This document shows, one piece after another, positions 15,797 to 23,320 of a stretch of 51,677 bases of DNA (within the stretch, counting starts at the first letter, position 1; every line of letters begins with the position of its first letter). A program made the translations under genes and the position numbers. The stretch covers positions 3,553 through 55,229 of the forward strand of contig NZ_RDBO01000037.1 in the NCBI RefSeq assembly GCF_008120935.1, in the 5' to 3' direction. Under the pieces are notes generated by a model. That model ran no database searches. It had not been told where the DNA came from and saw only the letters and a list, made by a program, of their open reading frames with translations. The DNA comes from Streptomyces sp. sk2.1 (lineage in GTDB: Bacteria; Actinomycetota; Actinomycetes; Streptomycetales; Streptomycetaceae).

Positions 15797-16402
15797 ATGG
15801 GGTTGCGAGAACGGAAGAAGGCCGAGACACGCACCGCGCTCAGCTGGGCGGCACTGCGTCTGGCCGTCGAGCGCGGGCTCGACAACGTCAAGGTCGAGGA
15901 CATCGCCGAGGCAGCCGGTGTCTCACCGCGCACGTTCAACAACTATTTCTCCAGCAAGGGCGAGGCGATCGTCGCCCGCCACCTCGATCGTTGCCTGCGC
16001 ATCGCGGAAGCACTGCGTGAGCGCTCGGCAGAGCCGCTGTGGGACGCGATCACTCGCGCGGTGCTGACACAGTTCGGACCGGACACCGCAGCGGCCGCTC
16101 ATCCTGTTCCGGACGCGTCGGAGTGGATGGCAGGCGTGCGCATGATGGTGGCCGAACCGACGTTGCAGGGGGAGATGCTGCGGGCCGGGGCCATCGCCGA
16201 GGCCGAGATCGCCGCAGCCATCGCAGACCGCACCAGTACCGACCTGAAACAGGACCTGTACCCGCACCTCGTCGCATCCACGGTCATGGCCGCAACCAAC
16301 GCCGCCATGGCACACCACCTCCGCACCGAACCGCCGGTACCGATGGGGCGCCTGCTTGCAGACGCCCTTGCCCGGATCGCGGCGGGTCTGCCGACTCCCT
16401 GA
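15797..16402 (+). CDS. TetR-family transcriptional regulator
   Basis: 201 aa. The N-terminal helix-turn-helix covers about residues 8-54: RKKAETRTALSWAALRLAVE, then KVEDIAEAAGVSPRTFNNYF followed by SSKGEAI, a clear TetR signature. The C-terminal ligand domain is helical and matches the TetR_C_17-like form by general look only. It is followed 70 bp later, in the same direction, by an FAD monooxygenase, the probable regulated gene. The dyad upstream suggests autorepression. The inducer is probably an aromatic compound handled by the monooxygenase, by inference. Confidence 0.88.
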   Translation: MGLRERKKAETRTALSWAALRLAVERGLDNVKVEDIAEAAGVSPRTFNNYFSSKGEAIVARHLDRCLRIAEALRERSAEPLWDAITRAVLTQFGPDTAAAAHPVPDASEWMAGVRMMVAEPTLQGEMLRAGAIAEAEIAAAIADRTSTDLKQDLYPHLVASTVMAATNAAMAHHLRTEPPVPMGRLLADALARIAAGLPTP

Positions 16403-16472
16403 CAATCCACTGCGGACAGCAAGCCCGGCGGGAAGTCGGGCCGGTGCCCCCGCCCGGAAAAGGAAACTGCCC

Positions 16473-17927
16473 ATGATCGACGTCATCGTCGCGGGCGCCG
16501 GCCCCAATGGTCTGATGCTGGCCTGCGAACTCGCTCTGGCCGGTGCGCGCCCGCTCGTCCTGGAACGCCTCACCGAACCATCCGGCGAGCAGCGCGCGAA
16601 CGGCCTGGTCGGCCAGGTCGTCCGTATGCTCGACCGGCGCGGACTGTACGAGCGGCTGACTGTACCCGGTGCCACACCTGAGCCGGCGTCCGGCTTCGTG
16701 TTCGGTGCGTTCCCGCTCGACCTGAACGACCTGCCGGACAATCCGCTCCACACGCTGATGGTCCCGCAACACAGGGTCGAGCGGATGCTCGCGGAGCGGG
16801 CAGCCGAACTGGGCGTCGAGATCCGCCGCGGTCACGAGGTCACCGGCCTGACGCAGGGCGAGGACTCGGTGACGGTCGGGCTGCGCGGGCGGGAGCCGGT
16901 GAAGGCGGCGTTCCTGGTCGGCGCCGATGGCGGGCACAGTACGGTCCGCAAGCTCGCAGGGATCGGGTTTCCCGGCGTGACCACGGATGCCTCGGTGTCA
17001 CGCACCGCACACGTGAGCGTGCCCTTGGAGATGCTCGGTGCTGATGGCGGCCTGGCTGTACCCGGTTTCGGTGTCATACCGCCGTTTCGGCACCTGCGCA
17101 CCGAGCGTGGCCTGATCACCTGGGCACCGTTCCCGGGCGGCGCTCCACTGATCAGCACGACGGAGTGGGACCAGCCGGCCGAGGGCAAGGCTTCACTTGA
17201 CGAGCTTCGGTCCAGCGCCTCCCGGGTACTCGGCGCGGACCTGCCGCTTCACCCGCCGACCGGACCGGGACCGCACATGATGCGGCGGCTGTTCGGCGGC
17301 AACACCCGGATCGCGTCGCGGTACCGTGCGGGCCGTGTTTTCCTGCTCGGTGACGCCGCGCACGTGCACTCGGCGATCGGTGGCCCGGGGCTCAATCTGG
17401 GCCTGCAGGATGCGGTGAACCTCGGTTGGAAGCTGGCTGCGGAACTGCGCGGCCACGCGCCGGAGGGGCTGCTGGACACCTACGAACGGGAGCGGTCCCC
17501 GGTGGCGCGGCGGGTCGCCATGCACACTCGGGCGCAGTCGCAACTGATTCGCCCAGGCGCCGATGTGACGGCGCTGCGCGAACTGTTCGGCGAGCTGCTT
17601 GCCCAGCCTGCGACACGGCAGCACATCGCGAATCTGCTGTCAGGTGCGGACATCACCTACGACATGGGGCCGGCAACCGGACCGTTCGTCGGCCGATGGG
17701 CGCCGGACCTGCCAGGCCTGCGTGAACTCACCTGCACCGGCCGCCCGCTCCTCCTGGACCCCACCGGCACCCTCGACGCGGGCGTCTGGGCGTCGCACGT
17801 CGACACCGTGACCGTCCCGGGGCTGGACACGGCACTGCTTCTCCGGCCCGATTGCTACGTCGCCTGGCAAGGCACCACGAACGATGGCCTGCACGAAGCG
17901 CTGGGGGCCTGGTTCAGGGCGGCCTGA
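16473..17927 (+). CDS. FAD-dependent aromatic monooxygenase (rifampicin monooxygenase/PheA-TfdB type)
   Basis: 484 aa class A flavoprotein hydroxylase using NAD(P)H and O2. The FAD dinucleotide motif GAGPNG is at about residues 8-13. The GADGGHSTVRK motif (about 150-160) is the DG motif used for both FAD and NADPH. The second FAD motif GDAAHVHSAIGGPGLNLG starts at Gly293, followed by QDAVNLGWKL. The C-terminal thioredoxin-like region is shortish. The length and motifs match enzymes that inactivate rifamycins or hydroxylate phenols; sequence alone does not choose. It is downstream of a TetR regulator, consistent with substrate-induced detoxification. The IS remnant begins within about 20 bp of its stop, but the protein looks complete. 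Confidence 0.85.
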   Translation: MIDVIVAGAGPNGLMLACELALAGARPLVLERLTEPSGEQRANGLVGQVVRMLDRRGLYERLTVPGATPEPASGFVFGAFPLDLNDLPDNPLHTLMVPQHRVERMLAERAAELGVEIRRGHEVTGLTQGEDSVTVGLRGREPVKAAFLVGADGGHSTVRKLAGIGFPGVTTDASVSRTAHVSVPLEMLGADGGLAVPGFGVIPPFRHLRTERGLITWAPFPGGAPLISTTEWDQPAEGKASLDELRSSASRVLGADLPLHPPTGPGPHMMRRLFGGNTRIASRYRAGRVFLLGDAAHVHSAIGGPGLNLGLQDAVNLGWKLAAELRGHAPEGLLDTYERERSPVARRVAMHTRAQSQLIRPGADVTALRELFGELLAQPATRQHIANLLSGADITYDMGPATGPFVGRWAPDLPGLRELTCTGRPLLLDPTGTLDAGVWASHVDTVTVPGLDTALLLRPDCYVAWQGTTNDGLHEALGAWFRAA

Positions 17928-17939
17928 ACAGCACGCCCG

Positions 17940-18208
17940 GCGGGGCGGTCGACCTCATGTGCTCCTCGCCGGACCGTTCCCTCACCGACATCGCCCACGG
18001 CCTGGGCATCCATCTGGAGACCCTGCGCAAATGGGTCCGCGACGACCGGACCCACACCCGGACGGCGGAGGGTGAGGGTGACGCCGACATGACTCCTGAT
18101 GAGAAAGAAGAGCTCAGGTGTCTGCGGCGGGAGAACGCCCGGTTGGAGGAGGACAACGAGATCCTCCGGAAGGCCGCCGCCTGTTTCGCGCGGGAGACGA
18201 CACGGTGA
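17940..18208 (+). pseudogene. IS3-family transposase OrfA, 5'-truncated
   Basis: The frame ends TGA 18206-18208 and encodes AVDLMCSSPDRSLTDIAHGL then GIHLETLRKWVRDD, the helix-turn-helix of IS3-type OrfA, followed by a leucine-zipper-like LRRENARLEEDNEILRKAAA. The normal first ~15 residues are missing: upstream sequence belongs to the monooxygenase 3' end. No start codon or left inverted repeat is evident, so the left IS end has been deleted. Confidence 0.75.
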
Positions 18209-18930
18209 TCCGCTTCCGTTTCGTCGACGGACACAGAGGCGCCCACAGGGTGAAGCGGATCTGCGACGTTCTCGGTTGGGACCGCTCCGGCTGCTGCACC
18301 CGGTACCAGAACAAGGAGGCACGGCAGGTGGAGGCCGATGCGGAAGAGGGTCCGGCCCGCCGCATCCGGGAGATCCACACCGATTCCCGGGGATCCTGCG
18401 GGGCTCTGCGGATCACCCGGAAACTCCGGTACCAGGGGCACGTGGTGAACCGCAAGCATGTCGCTCGGATCATGCGGGAGAGTGGGATCGTCGGGATGAC
18501 GCGACGGAAGTCGCGGTCGCTGACGAGACAGGACCGCACGGCGCCGCCGGCGCCGGATCTGATTCTGCGAGACTTCACCGCGCCGCTGTCGGGTCCGAAG
18601 TTTGTCGGGGACGTCATCTGCCTGCCGACGGCCGAGGGACGGCTGTATCCGGCGACGGTGATCGGTCTGTGCACGCGGGAGGTCGTGGGCCGGTCGATGG
18701 CCGACCGCATGCGCACCACACTGGCCGCAGACGCCATCCGGATGGCGTCTGCGGGTGGACACACGGCAGGAAACGCGATCTTTCACTCCGATCGCGGGTC
18801 GCCGTACACGTCCCATCAATTCCACTCCCTGCTGGGCGAGTTGGATATTCGGCAGAGTGCCGGACGCACCGGTTCGTGCTTCGGTAACGCCGCCGATGAA
18901 CCCGGTCAGCCTCCAAGTCCATCCGCGTGA
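18205..18930 (+). pseudogene. IS3-family transposase OrfB, C-terminally truncated
   Basis: The GTG start overlaps the OrfA stop (GTGA). It encodes an HTH_21-like region (RIREIHTDSRGSCGALRITR, HVARIMRESGIVG) and an rve integrase core. The first catalytic Asp is in KFVGDVICLPTAEG and the second in AIFHSDRGSPYTSHQF. The third acidic position after CFGNAA is lost because the sequence diverges into unrelated DNA and stops. The normal ~280-aa OrfB is shortened to about 241 aa; it is inactive by inference. Confidence 0.75.
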
Positions 18931-18944
18931 GATCGGCGTCCCGC

Positions 18945-19145
18945 CGCAGCACGGCAGGACCTCCGCAATCCGTCGGCTCGTTCTCCGAGTCCCGGCCCCG
19001 TCAGCGCGAAGGCACTCGGCCACCACGACAAGACCACCACCCGCCTGGGCACCGAGGCTGGTGGAACCTGGAACCGATACGCCCTGGCGACCACGATCGG
19101 TGACCACCGGAGGACGGAAGCTCAGGCAACCGACGCCCTGAAAGG
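18945..19145 (+). pseudogene. C-terminal remnant of a recombinase-like mobile-element protein
   Basis: One frame reads TSAIRRLVLRVPAP and, after a one-base shift near 18998, another reads VSAKALGHHDKTTTRLGTEA then GGTWNRYA. Together these resemble the C-terminal end of tyrosine-recombinase-like proteins frequent in streptomycete mobile DNA. The fragment is frameshifted and has no catalytic part. Identity rests on recalled pattern only. Confidence 0.35.
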
Positions 19146-19703
19146 GTCGGTGGGGACGATCTCTGCCTGGTCGAAGAGCTGCTCCAACGCCTCGTGTCCG
19201 TGATGTCTGCGGAACTGGATCTCGGCTGTCGTTACGGGCAGGGTCCACAGGATGCGGGTGCGGCCCTCTGGAACGGGACAGTGTTCAAGGTCTGGTCCGT
19301 GGAGACAGGGCAGGCTGATCAGCAGGTGATCACAGCTCGACCTCGGCACCCACGGTTCACCGATCGGCATGCTGTACTCCAGGTCGAGCTGATGTCCTCC
19401 GCAGTGGTAGTGGGCGATCATCGCCATGAGCTCGATGAACCGCTGATCGCGGACGTGGGCGGTCATGACGAACTCGAGGCCGTGACCGTCCTTCTCCATC
19501 GCGGCCCAGCACCCGGCGGTCATATAGGCCCAGCCGTCGTTGCGGGGACCAGGCCCCACAACGAGAACTCGCAGATCGGGCGCCACCTCTCGCCGTTCCG
19601 GCCCGAGGCCGTAGTCGACGACCTGCACCGAGTGCCCCTCGAAGAACGCCCGGAGCCCGACCCGGACCCGGACCGGGAGCCGGCGTCGGAGCCGGACCCG
19701 CAT
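19122..19703 (-). CDS. SUFU (suppressor of fused)-domain protein
   Basis: About 193 aa. The body VDYGLGPERREVAPDLRVLV, GWAYMTAGCWAAME, HGLEFVMTAH and HCGGHQLDLEYSMPIGEPW matches the bacterial SUFU fold, which in bacteria is often found near toxin/immunity and stress loci and sometimes acts as an immunity protein. The N-terminus (RVRLRRRLPVRVRVG) is arginine-rich and the true start is unclear. It lies between a decayed mobile-element segment and the ABC permease gene, separated from the latter by 13-bp repeats. Its target is unknown; it is far from the toxin-like gene at 1914-4874, so pairing is not supported. Confidence 0.7.
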   Translation of the reverse strand: MRVRLRRRLPVRVRVGLRAFFEGHSVQVVDYGLGPERREVAPDLRVLVVGPGPRNDGWAYMTAGCWAAMEKDGHGLEFVMTAHVRDQRFIELMAMIAHYHCGGHQLDLEYSMPIGEPWVPRSSCDHLLISLPCLHGPDLEHCPVPEGRTRILWTLPVTTAEIQFRRHHGHEALEQLFDQAEIVPTDPFRASVA

Positions 19704-19712
19704 TCCGGCCGA

Positions 19713-19790
19713 GGCCGCAGGAAGAGGCCGCGGGAAGGGGTTGCGGGAAGAGGCTGCGGGAAGGGGCCGCAGGAAGGGATTGCGGAAGCG
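19713..19790. repeat. Six tandem 13-bp repeats
   Basis: Degenerate units of the form GGCCGCGGGAAGG at 19713, 19726, 19739, 19752, 19765 and 19778. They fill the gap between the malG-like stop and the start of the SUFU gene, upstream of the latter. Confidence 0.8.
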
Positions 19791-19801
19791 CGGCGACCGC
19801 G

Positions 19802-20674
19802 TTACTTGGTCGCGCCCTGGGCGAAGCCGTTGTAGATGTAGCGCTGGAGGAACAGGAACGCTATCAGCGTGGGGACGATGACGAGAACTGCCCCCGCCGA
19901 GATGTTCTCCCAGTGGGCTCCGAAGGGGCCCTTGAAGCGGAACAGGGCGGTGGAGATCGTGCCGAGTTCCTGGGAGGGCATGTAGAGGAAGGGGATGTAG
20001 AAGTCGTTGTAGACGGTGATCCCCTTGATGATCACCACGGTTGCGATCGCCGGTTTGAGCAGCGGGAGGATGATCTTGCGGTAGACGGTGAACGAGTTCG
20101 CTCCGTCCAGTCGCGCGGCTTCGTCCAGGGAGACCGGGATGCCGCGGATGAACTGCAGAAAGATGTAGATCGAGACGATGTCCGTGCCCATGTAGAGCAG
20201 GATCGGGGCCCAGCGCGTGTCGAACAGCCCGAAGCCGTTGATGACCTGGAAGGTCGCGACCTGTGTGGTCACTCCGGGCACGAGGGCGGCGATCAGGAAG
20301 AGGCCCATGACGAGCTTCTTGGCGCGGAAGCGGAAGCGGTCGATGGCGTAGGCCGTCATCGACCCGATGAGCACGGTGCCGGTGATCGAGAACAGCAGGA
20401 TGAACGCGGTGTTGCCGAAGGCCGTCAGCATCCGGCCGTCGGAGAACGCGGTCATGTAGTTGTCGAAGTTCAGCCAGTTGCCGGGGAGCGACAGCGCGTT
20501 GCCCTCGGCCGCTTCCTCGGAAGTCTTCAGGGACGTGAGGAAGACGACGGAGAGCGGGAGAAGCACCACCAGCGAGGCGACGACGAGCGAGAGGTAGACG
20601 AGTGTCTGCCCGAGCCTGCCGCGCAGTTCGGCGGAGCGGCGCGAGGGGGCGGTGGTCTGCTGGGCCGTGGTCAT
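19802..20674 (-). CDS. Carbohydrate ABC transporter permease (MalG type)
   Basis: 290 aa with six predicted membrane helices. The EAA loop reads SLDEAARLDGANSFTVYRKI followed by ILPLLKPA, the coupling element for the ATPase. ATG 20674 overlaps the stop of the first permease (ATGA), so translation is coupled. With the binding protein and MalF-like permease it forms a CUT1 importer, here probably for manno-oligosaccharides. No ATPase gene is present; streptomycetes commonly supply a shared ATPase (MsiK) encoded elsewhere. The gene ends the operon. Confidence 0.93.
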   Translation of the reverse strand: MTTAQQTTAPSRRSAELRGRLGQTLVYLSLVVASLVVLLPLSVVFLTSLKTSEEAAEGNALSLPGNWLNFDNYMTAFSDGRMLTAFGNTAFILLFSITGTVLIGSMTAYAIDRFRFRAKKLVMGLFLIAALVPGVTTQVATFQVINGFGLFDTRWAPILLYMGTDIVSIYIFLQFIRGIPVSLDEAARLDGANSFTVYRKIILPLLKPAIATVVIIKGITVYNDFYIPFLYMPSQELGTISTALFRFKGPFGAHWENISAGAVLVIVPTLIAFLFLQRYIYNGFAQGATK

Positions 20675-21642
20675 ACGAGGTCCACCTTTTCGTCGGGCAC
20701 GAGCCGGCGCTGGATCCAGGTGATCAGCAGGATGATCAGCAGCAGTACGACGGCGGCCGCGGAGGCCAGCCCGGTTTTGTTGAACTGGAACGCGAGCTTC
20801 ACGGTCTGGATGACGAACGTCGACGTGCCGGTCGCGCCGCCGGTCATGATGTAGGGGATCTCGAAGACGGCGAGTGAGCCGGAGATCGCCAGGATGATGC
20901 TCAGACTGAGGACGGGCTTGATGCTGGGGGCGATGATGTGGCGGAACTGCTGCAGCCGGCTCGCGCCGTCCAGTTGAGCGGCCTCGTGGAGTTCGCCGGG
21001 GATCGACTGGATGGCGCCGAGGAACAGGACGAAGTTCAGGCCGGTGAAGCGCCAGACCGAGACGCCGGCGAGCGAGGTGTTGGCCGAAGCGGGGTCGCCC
21101 AGCCACGCGTGGTCGGTCCCCGCTCCGAACCAGGACAGGACCGAGTCCAGGGTGCCGCCGTCCTGGAAGAAGTACAGGAAGACGAAGCCGATGGCCACGC
21201 CGTTGATGAGGTAGGGGAAGAAGAGCAGGCCCTTGAACAGGTTGCGGAACCGCAGATTGAAGCTGAGCACCGTGGCGAAGTGCAGCGCGACGACGATCTG
21301 CACCCCGGATGCCGCCAGGTAGTAGAGACTGACGAAGAACACACGGAAGAGCTCGGGGCGGGTGAAGATCTGGACGTAGTTGTCCGCCCCGGTGAAGTCG
21401 CGGTCGGGGCTGATCCCGTCCCAGTCCGTGAAGCTGTAATAGATCATGTTCGCCACGGGGACGTAGGTGAACGTGATCAGCAGCGCCAGTGGCGCCACCA
21501 GGAAGAGCCAGGGTGTTGCGCGACGCAGCAGCCGTCCCCGCGGCGGGTGCGGCGGTGCGGTCCGGCCGCCATCGGCGGTTTCGCGCGGGGGGAGTGCGGC
21601 GCGGTGTGCCTTCGCACCCGCCGCCTCGGTCGTTCCGGTCAT
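20671..21642 (-). CDS. Carbohydrate ABC transporter permease (MalF type)
   Basis: 323 aa. A proline/arginine-rich cytoplasmic N-terminus (~45 residues) precedes six predicted helices starting at TPWLFLVAPLALLITFTYVP. The EAA motif is GELHEAAQLDGASRLQQFRH IIAP, typical of CUT1 permeases. ATG 21642 has a GAAAGG ribosome-binding site. It is second in the importer operon, separated from the binding-protein gene by 91 bp that contain a strong hairpin, and overlaps the next permease by 4 bp. Confidence 0.92.
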   Translation of the reverse strand: MTGTTEAAGAKAHRAALPPRETADGGRTAPPHPPRGRLLRRATPWLFLVAPLALLITFTYVPVANMIYYSFTDWDGISPDRDFTGADNYVQIFTRPELFRVFFVSLYYLAASGVQIVVALHFATVLSFNLRFRNLFKGLLFFPYLINGVAIGFVFLYFFQDGGTLDSVLSWFGAGTDHAWLGDPASANTSLAGVSVWRFTGLNFVLFLGAIQSIPGELHEAAQLDGASRLQQFRHIIAPSIKPVLSLSIILAISGSLAVFEIPYIMTGGATGTSTFVIQTVKLAFQFNKTGLASAAAVVLLLIILLITWIQRRLVPDEKVDLV

Positions 21643-21691
21643 GTCGGGCCTTTCGTCATCCGCGTCTCGTTCCTTGTGCACGGGAGGGGTG

Positions 21692-21721
21692 GGCCCCGGC
21701 CGGTGTCGTACGGCCGGGGCC
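21692..21721 (-). terminator. Intra-operon hairpin between binding-protein and permease genes
   Basis: A perfect 11-bp stem (21692-21702 with 21711-21721, GGCCCCGGCCG) has an 8-nt loop, 12 bp after the binding-protein stop. In sugar ABC operons such a hairpin often acts as a partial terminator or mRNA 3' stabiliser, raising binding protein over permeases. The function here is inferred. Confidence 0.7.
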
Positions 21722-21733
21722 TTCCTCGCCGGT

Positions 21734-23053
21734 TCAGGAGCCGACGGTCCTCGCCGCCTCGTCCCATCGCTTGTCGAGCTCGGCGAAGTAGTCGTCGAGG
21801 CTGCCCTTCTGGGCACCACGTGCGATGTCGATCAGCTTCTGGCGGTAGTCGGGCTTGTTGAGCCCGATCTCTGCGGCGTTGTCGATCTCGTTGACCTCGC
21901 CCGTGTCGCTCTCCGAGCGCTCCGTAAAGATGACATCGTTGTCAACGAAGTCCTTGAGGGTGCTGGGCATCGGGGCCGACTTGAGGGTGGGGACGGCGCC
22001 CTCCTTGGCGGAGTACCCCGACTTCTCGGTGAACCAGTCGATCCAGGCGCGGGCCGCTTCCTTGTGCTTCGAATGGATGTTGACGGCCTGCTGGTAGTCG
22101 GAGACCAGAGTGGCGCAGTGGCCGTCCCCCTTCAGGACCGGGAGGGGCATGTAGCCGATGTCGTCCGGGTTCCCACCCGCCTTCTCGGCGGCTTCCCGCA
22201 TCTGCGTGATGGACCAGGAGCCCACCATCATGGAGCCGATCTCGCCCTTGGCGAGCTTGGTCTTGGAGGCTTCCCAGTTCGTGGTGCTGGGGTCCTTCTC
22301 CGAGAGCCCTCCCTCGACGATGTCGTACAGCAGGGTGTCGATCACCTGGAGTTCGCTGCCCGACTTCCACGGGGAGACGGGGCCGGCCAGCTTGTTGGTG
22401 GCGTCCTCGTCGCAGGTGACCGAGCCGATGTTGGTGGTCCACTGGACCAGCGGCCACCCGTCCTTGAAGTTGGTGTAGTAGGGGATCGCACCAGTCTTGG
22501 CCCTGATCGCCTTCAGGTCCGCGAGGAACTCGTCCGATGTGGTGGGCCAGGCGGTGATGCCGGCCTTCTTCCACAGGGCCTTGTTGTAGACGAAGCCGTT
22601 GGCGGTGCCGAACTGGGCGATGCCGTAGACCTTGTCGCCGACGGTGGACTTGTCGTTGAAGCGGTACTTGTCCGCCATCTTGATGGAGGGGCCGAGCGGC
22701 GCGAAGAACTTGGGGTAGTCGTTCTTGGCGACGGAGGCCGGGATCATGAGGACGTCCCCGTAGTCCTCCGTGTTCATCCGGATCTTGACCTCGCCCTCGT
22801 AGTCGGTCAGGGCCTCGAACTTCACCTCGACCTTGGGGTAGATCTTGTTGAACTCCGCCGCGTACGCGTCCATGGCCCCGCTCTGGACCAGATCCGTCCG
22901 CTGGGTGAGGACCGTGATGCTGCCGGTCGCCGTGCCCGGGTCGGCGGGGGCCGTGGCCATTTCGGTCGACGGCGCCCCGCCGCCGCTGCAACCCGTCACG
23001 GCAAGTGCCGCGACGGCCAGAAGTACGCCCGTGAGCGTCTTCGTGTTCCCCAT
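21734..23053 (-). CDS. Sugar ABC transporter substrate-binding lipoprotein
   Basis: 439 aa, lipid-anchored outside the membrane. The signal peptide ends in the lipobox AVTGC (Cys at about residue 22). An SGGG linker and a CUT1-type binding fold follow (GSITVLTQRTDLVQSGAMDA, FNKIYPKVEVKFEAL, GIAQFGTANGFVYNK, MMVGSWSI). ATG 23053 is preceded by AAGGAG. It is divergent from the GH2 beta-mannosidase gene, so manno-oligosaccharides are the likely ligands; this is inference from context. A near-match to the mannan-locus palindrome, GACATCGTTGTC, lies inside its 3' part (21932-21943). Confidence 0.93.
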   Translation of the reverse strand: MGNTKTLTGVLLAVAALAVTGCSGGGAPSTEMATAPADPGTATGSITVLTQRTDLVQSGAMDAYAAEFNKIYPKVEVKFEALTDYEGEVKIRMNTEDYGDVLMIPASVAKNDYPKFFAPLGPSIKMADKYRFNDKSTVGDKVYGIAQFGTANGFVYNKALWKKAGITAWPTTSDEFLADLKAIRAKTGAIPYYTNFKDGWPLVQWTTNIGSVTCDEDATNKLAGPVSPWKSGSELQVIDTLLYDIVEGGLSEKDPSTTNWEASKTKLAKGEIGSMMVGSWSITQMREAAEKAGGNPDDIGYMPLPVLKGDGHCATLVSDYQQAVNIHSKHKEAARAWIDWFTEKSGYSAKEGAVPTLKSAPMPSTLKDFVDNDVIFTERSESDTGEVNEIDNAAEIGLNKPDYRQKLIDIARGAQKGSLDDYFAELDKRWDEAARTVGS

Positions 23054-23320
23054 GTGCCCAACTCCTTAGGTGGCGGCTCGGGTCTGCGGTGGGATGTTGG
23101 CACTATGGCAGGGCGCATGTGAACCGGTAAAGCTCACATTTCTTTGGCGATACTTAATCGTTACCAGGTGTTGCGATCATGCACTCAAATGGGTCATTTG
23201 TGGGCATCGGTGTTGCGGATTCGTTACTAGACCGGTTTATGGACAGTGGTCAATCTGCACGTTAGGTTGTGTGCCGTCAGCCATCTGAGAGCGCGCGAAT
23301 TCGGGCGATTGGAGCCGCAC
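23054..23320. promoter_or_regulatory. Divergent promoter region of ABC importer and beta-mannosidase
   Basis: 267 relatively AT-rich bases. Possible operators are TAGACCGGTTTA (23228-23239), the related TGAACCGGTAAA (23120-23131), and the perfect dyad CAAATgggtcATTTG (23186-23200). The first resembles AAACCGGTTT found after manA. No -35/-10 pair is certain. Confidence 0.5.

Noticed and set aside
19122..19703. SUFU gene as the immunity partner of the toxin-like gene at 1914-4874
   Set aside because: It is 14 kb away on the other strand and in a different context; no evidence links them.
21932..21943. GACATCGTTGTC in the binding-protein gene as an operator
   Set aside because: One mismatch, deep inside coding sequence near the 3' end, and explained by Asn/Asp/Val codons; kept only as a note.
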